The notes under the pieces were generated by a model that made no database searches, had not been told where the DNA came from, and saw only the letters and a list, made by a program, of their open reading frames with translations. From SKLM01 sp041687115 (GTDB lineage: Bacteria; Chloroflexota; Anaerolineae; B4-G1), in the NCBI GenBank assembly GCA_041687115.1, contig JAWLCP010000143.1, forward strand, positions 1 through 6,154: 6,154 bases of DNA, given 5' to 3'. Within the stretch, counting starts at the first letter, position 1, and every line of letters begins with the position of its first letter. Made by a program: the position numbers and the translations under genes. Below, in pieces: positions 5,981 through 6,154 of this stretch.

Positions 5981-6154
5981 GCCACTTCCTCCCACTCCGC
6001 CAGCAGCTGATCGAGCTGTCGTTCGTTCTGGCCGTGCTCCGCCCCCAACTCCCGCACCCGGGCCACCGCCTGCTCCTGGCTGGCCACGGCCAGCTCCGCC
6101 TCCAACTCCGCCTGGCGCGCCTCCAGCTGCTGGATCTGTTCCTCCAGCTCGGCC
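5977..6154 (-). CDS. C-terminal coiled coil of a larger protein, possibly an ABC-F ATPase (N-terminus outside window)
   Basis: The minus strand carries an open frame from the right window edge to TGA at 5977-5979, giving the last 58 residues of a protein. It is a heptad-like Glu/Leu/Gln-rich coiled coil and ends in L-L-A-E-W-E-E-V-A. Charged coiled-coil tails ending in a Leu-rich W-E-E motif are typical of ABC-F ribosome-associated ATPases (Uup/EttA-like), so that is my best guess. No ATP-binding motif is in view, so another coiled-coil protein such as an SMC-like or structural one remains possible. The stop overlaps the coaE start by four bases, and the coaE ribosome binding site lies in the last codons of this gene, so the two are translationally coupled. 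Confidence 0.7.
   Translation of the reverse strand, partial: AELEEQIQQLEARQAELEAELAVASQEQAVARVRELGAEHGQNERQLDQLLAEWEEVA
5986..5993 (-). promoter_or_regulatory. coaE: Ribosome binding site of coaE inside the upstream gene
   Basis: GGGAGGAA on the minus strand lies five bases before the GTG at 5980, within the final codons of the upstream coiled-coil gene. It selects 5980 rather than the GTG at 5995 as the start. Confidence 0.75.

Overview
The window is a GC-rich bacterial segment, densely coding, with seven genes, two of them cut by the window edges. A Hanks-type Ser/Thr kinase beside an FHA protein, a large secreted protein with a Pro/Thr-rich linker and membrane anchor, and leaderless or short-leader gene starts fit a Chloroflexota bacterium (Anaerolineae-like). 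That assignment is inference from gene style, about 60% confident. No RNA gene, CRISPR array, insertion sequence or phage gene is visible.

Left region (1-1393): a phosphothreonine-reading FHA protein (minus strand, C-terminus beyond base 1) is transcribed divergently from a membrane-anchored Ser/Thr protein kinase (plus strand). The 67 bp between them holds a near-consensus sigma70 promoter for the kinase; its -35 box overlaps the Shine-Dalgarno sequence of the FHA gene. Kinase and FHA protein probably belong to one phospho-signalling circuit.

Centre (1385-4324, minus): one 979-residue secreted protein with a glycoside hydrolase family 3 (NagZ-like) domain, a GH3 C-terminal-like domain, an acidic linker, an Ig-like domain, a Pro/Thr linker and three membrane helices at the C-terminus. 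It keeps the putative GH3 nucleophile Asp but lacks the Asp-His acid/base pair of NagZ enzymes. Its 3' end overlaps the kinase 3' end by 9 bp, tail to tail.

Right region (4412-6154, minus): read in transcription order, the C-terminal coiled coil of a protein that may be an ABC-F ATPase, then coaE (last step of coenzyme A synthesis) coupled to it by a 4-base GTGA overlap, then a GNAT acetyltransferase with its own likely promoter inside a perfect inverted repeat, then a small two-helix membrane protein. These read toward the GH3 gene on the same strand, but no strong promoter was found directly ahead of the GH3 gene, so it may be read from upstream.

The most notable points are the GH3-family protein with altered catalytic motif and unusual anchoring, and the two compact regulatory regions at 320-382 and 5307-5351. 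I do not see a clearly undescribed multi-gene system here.
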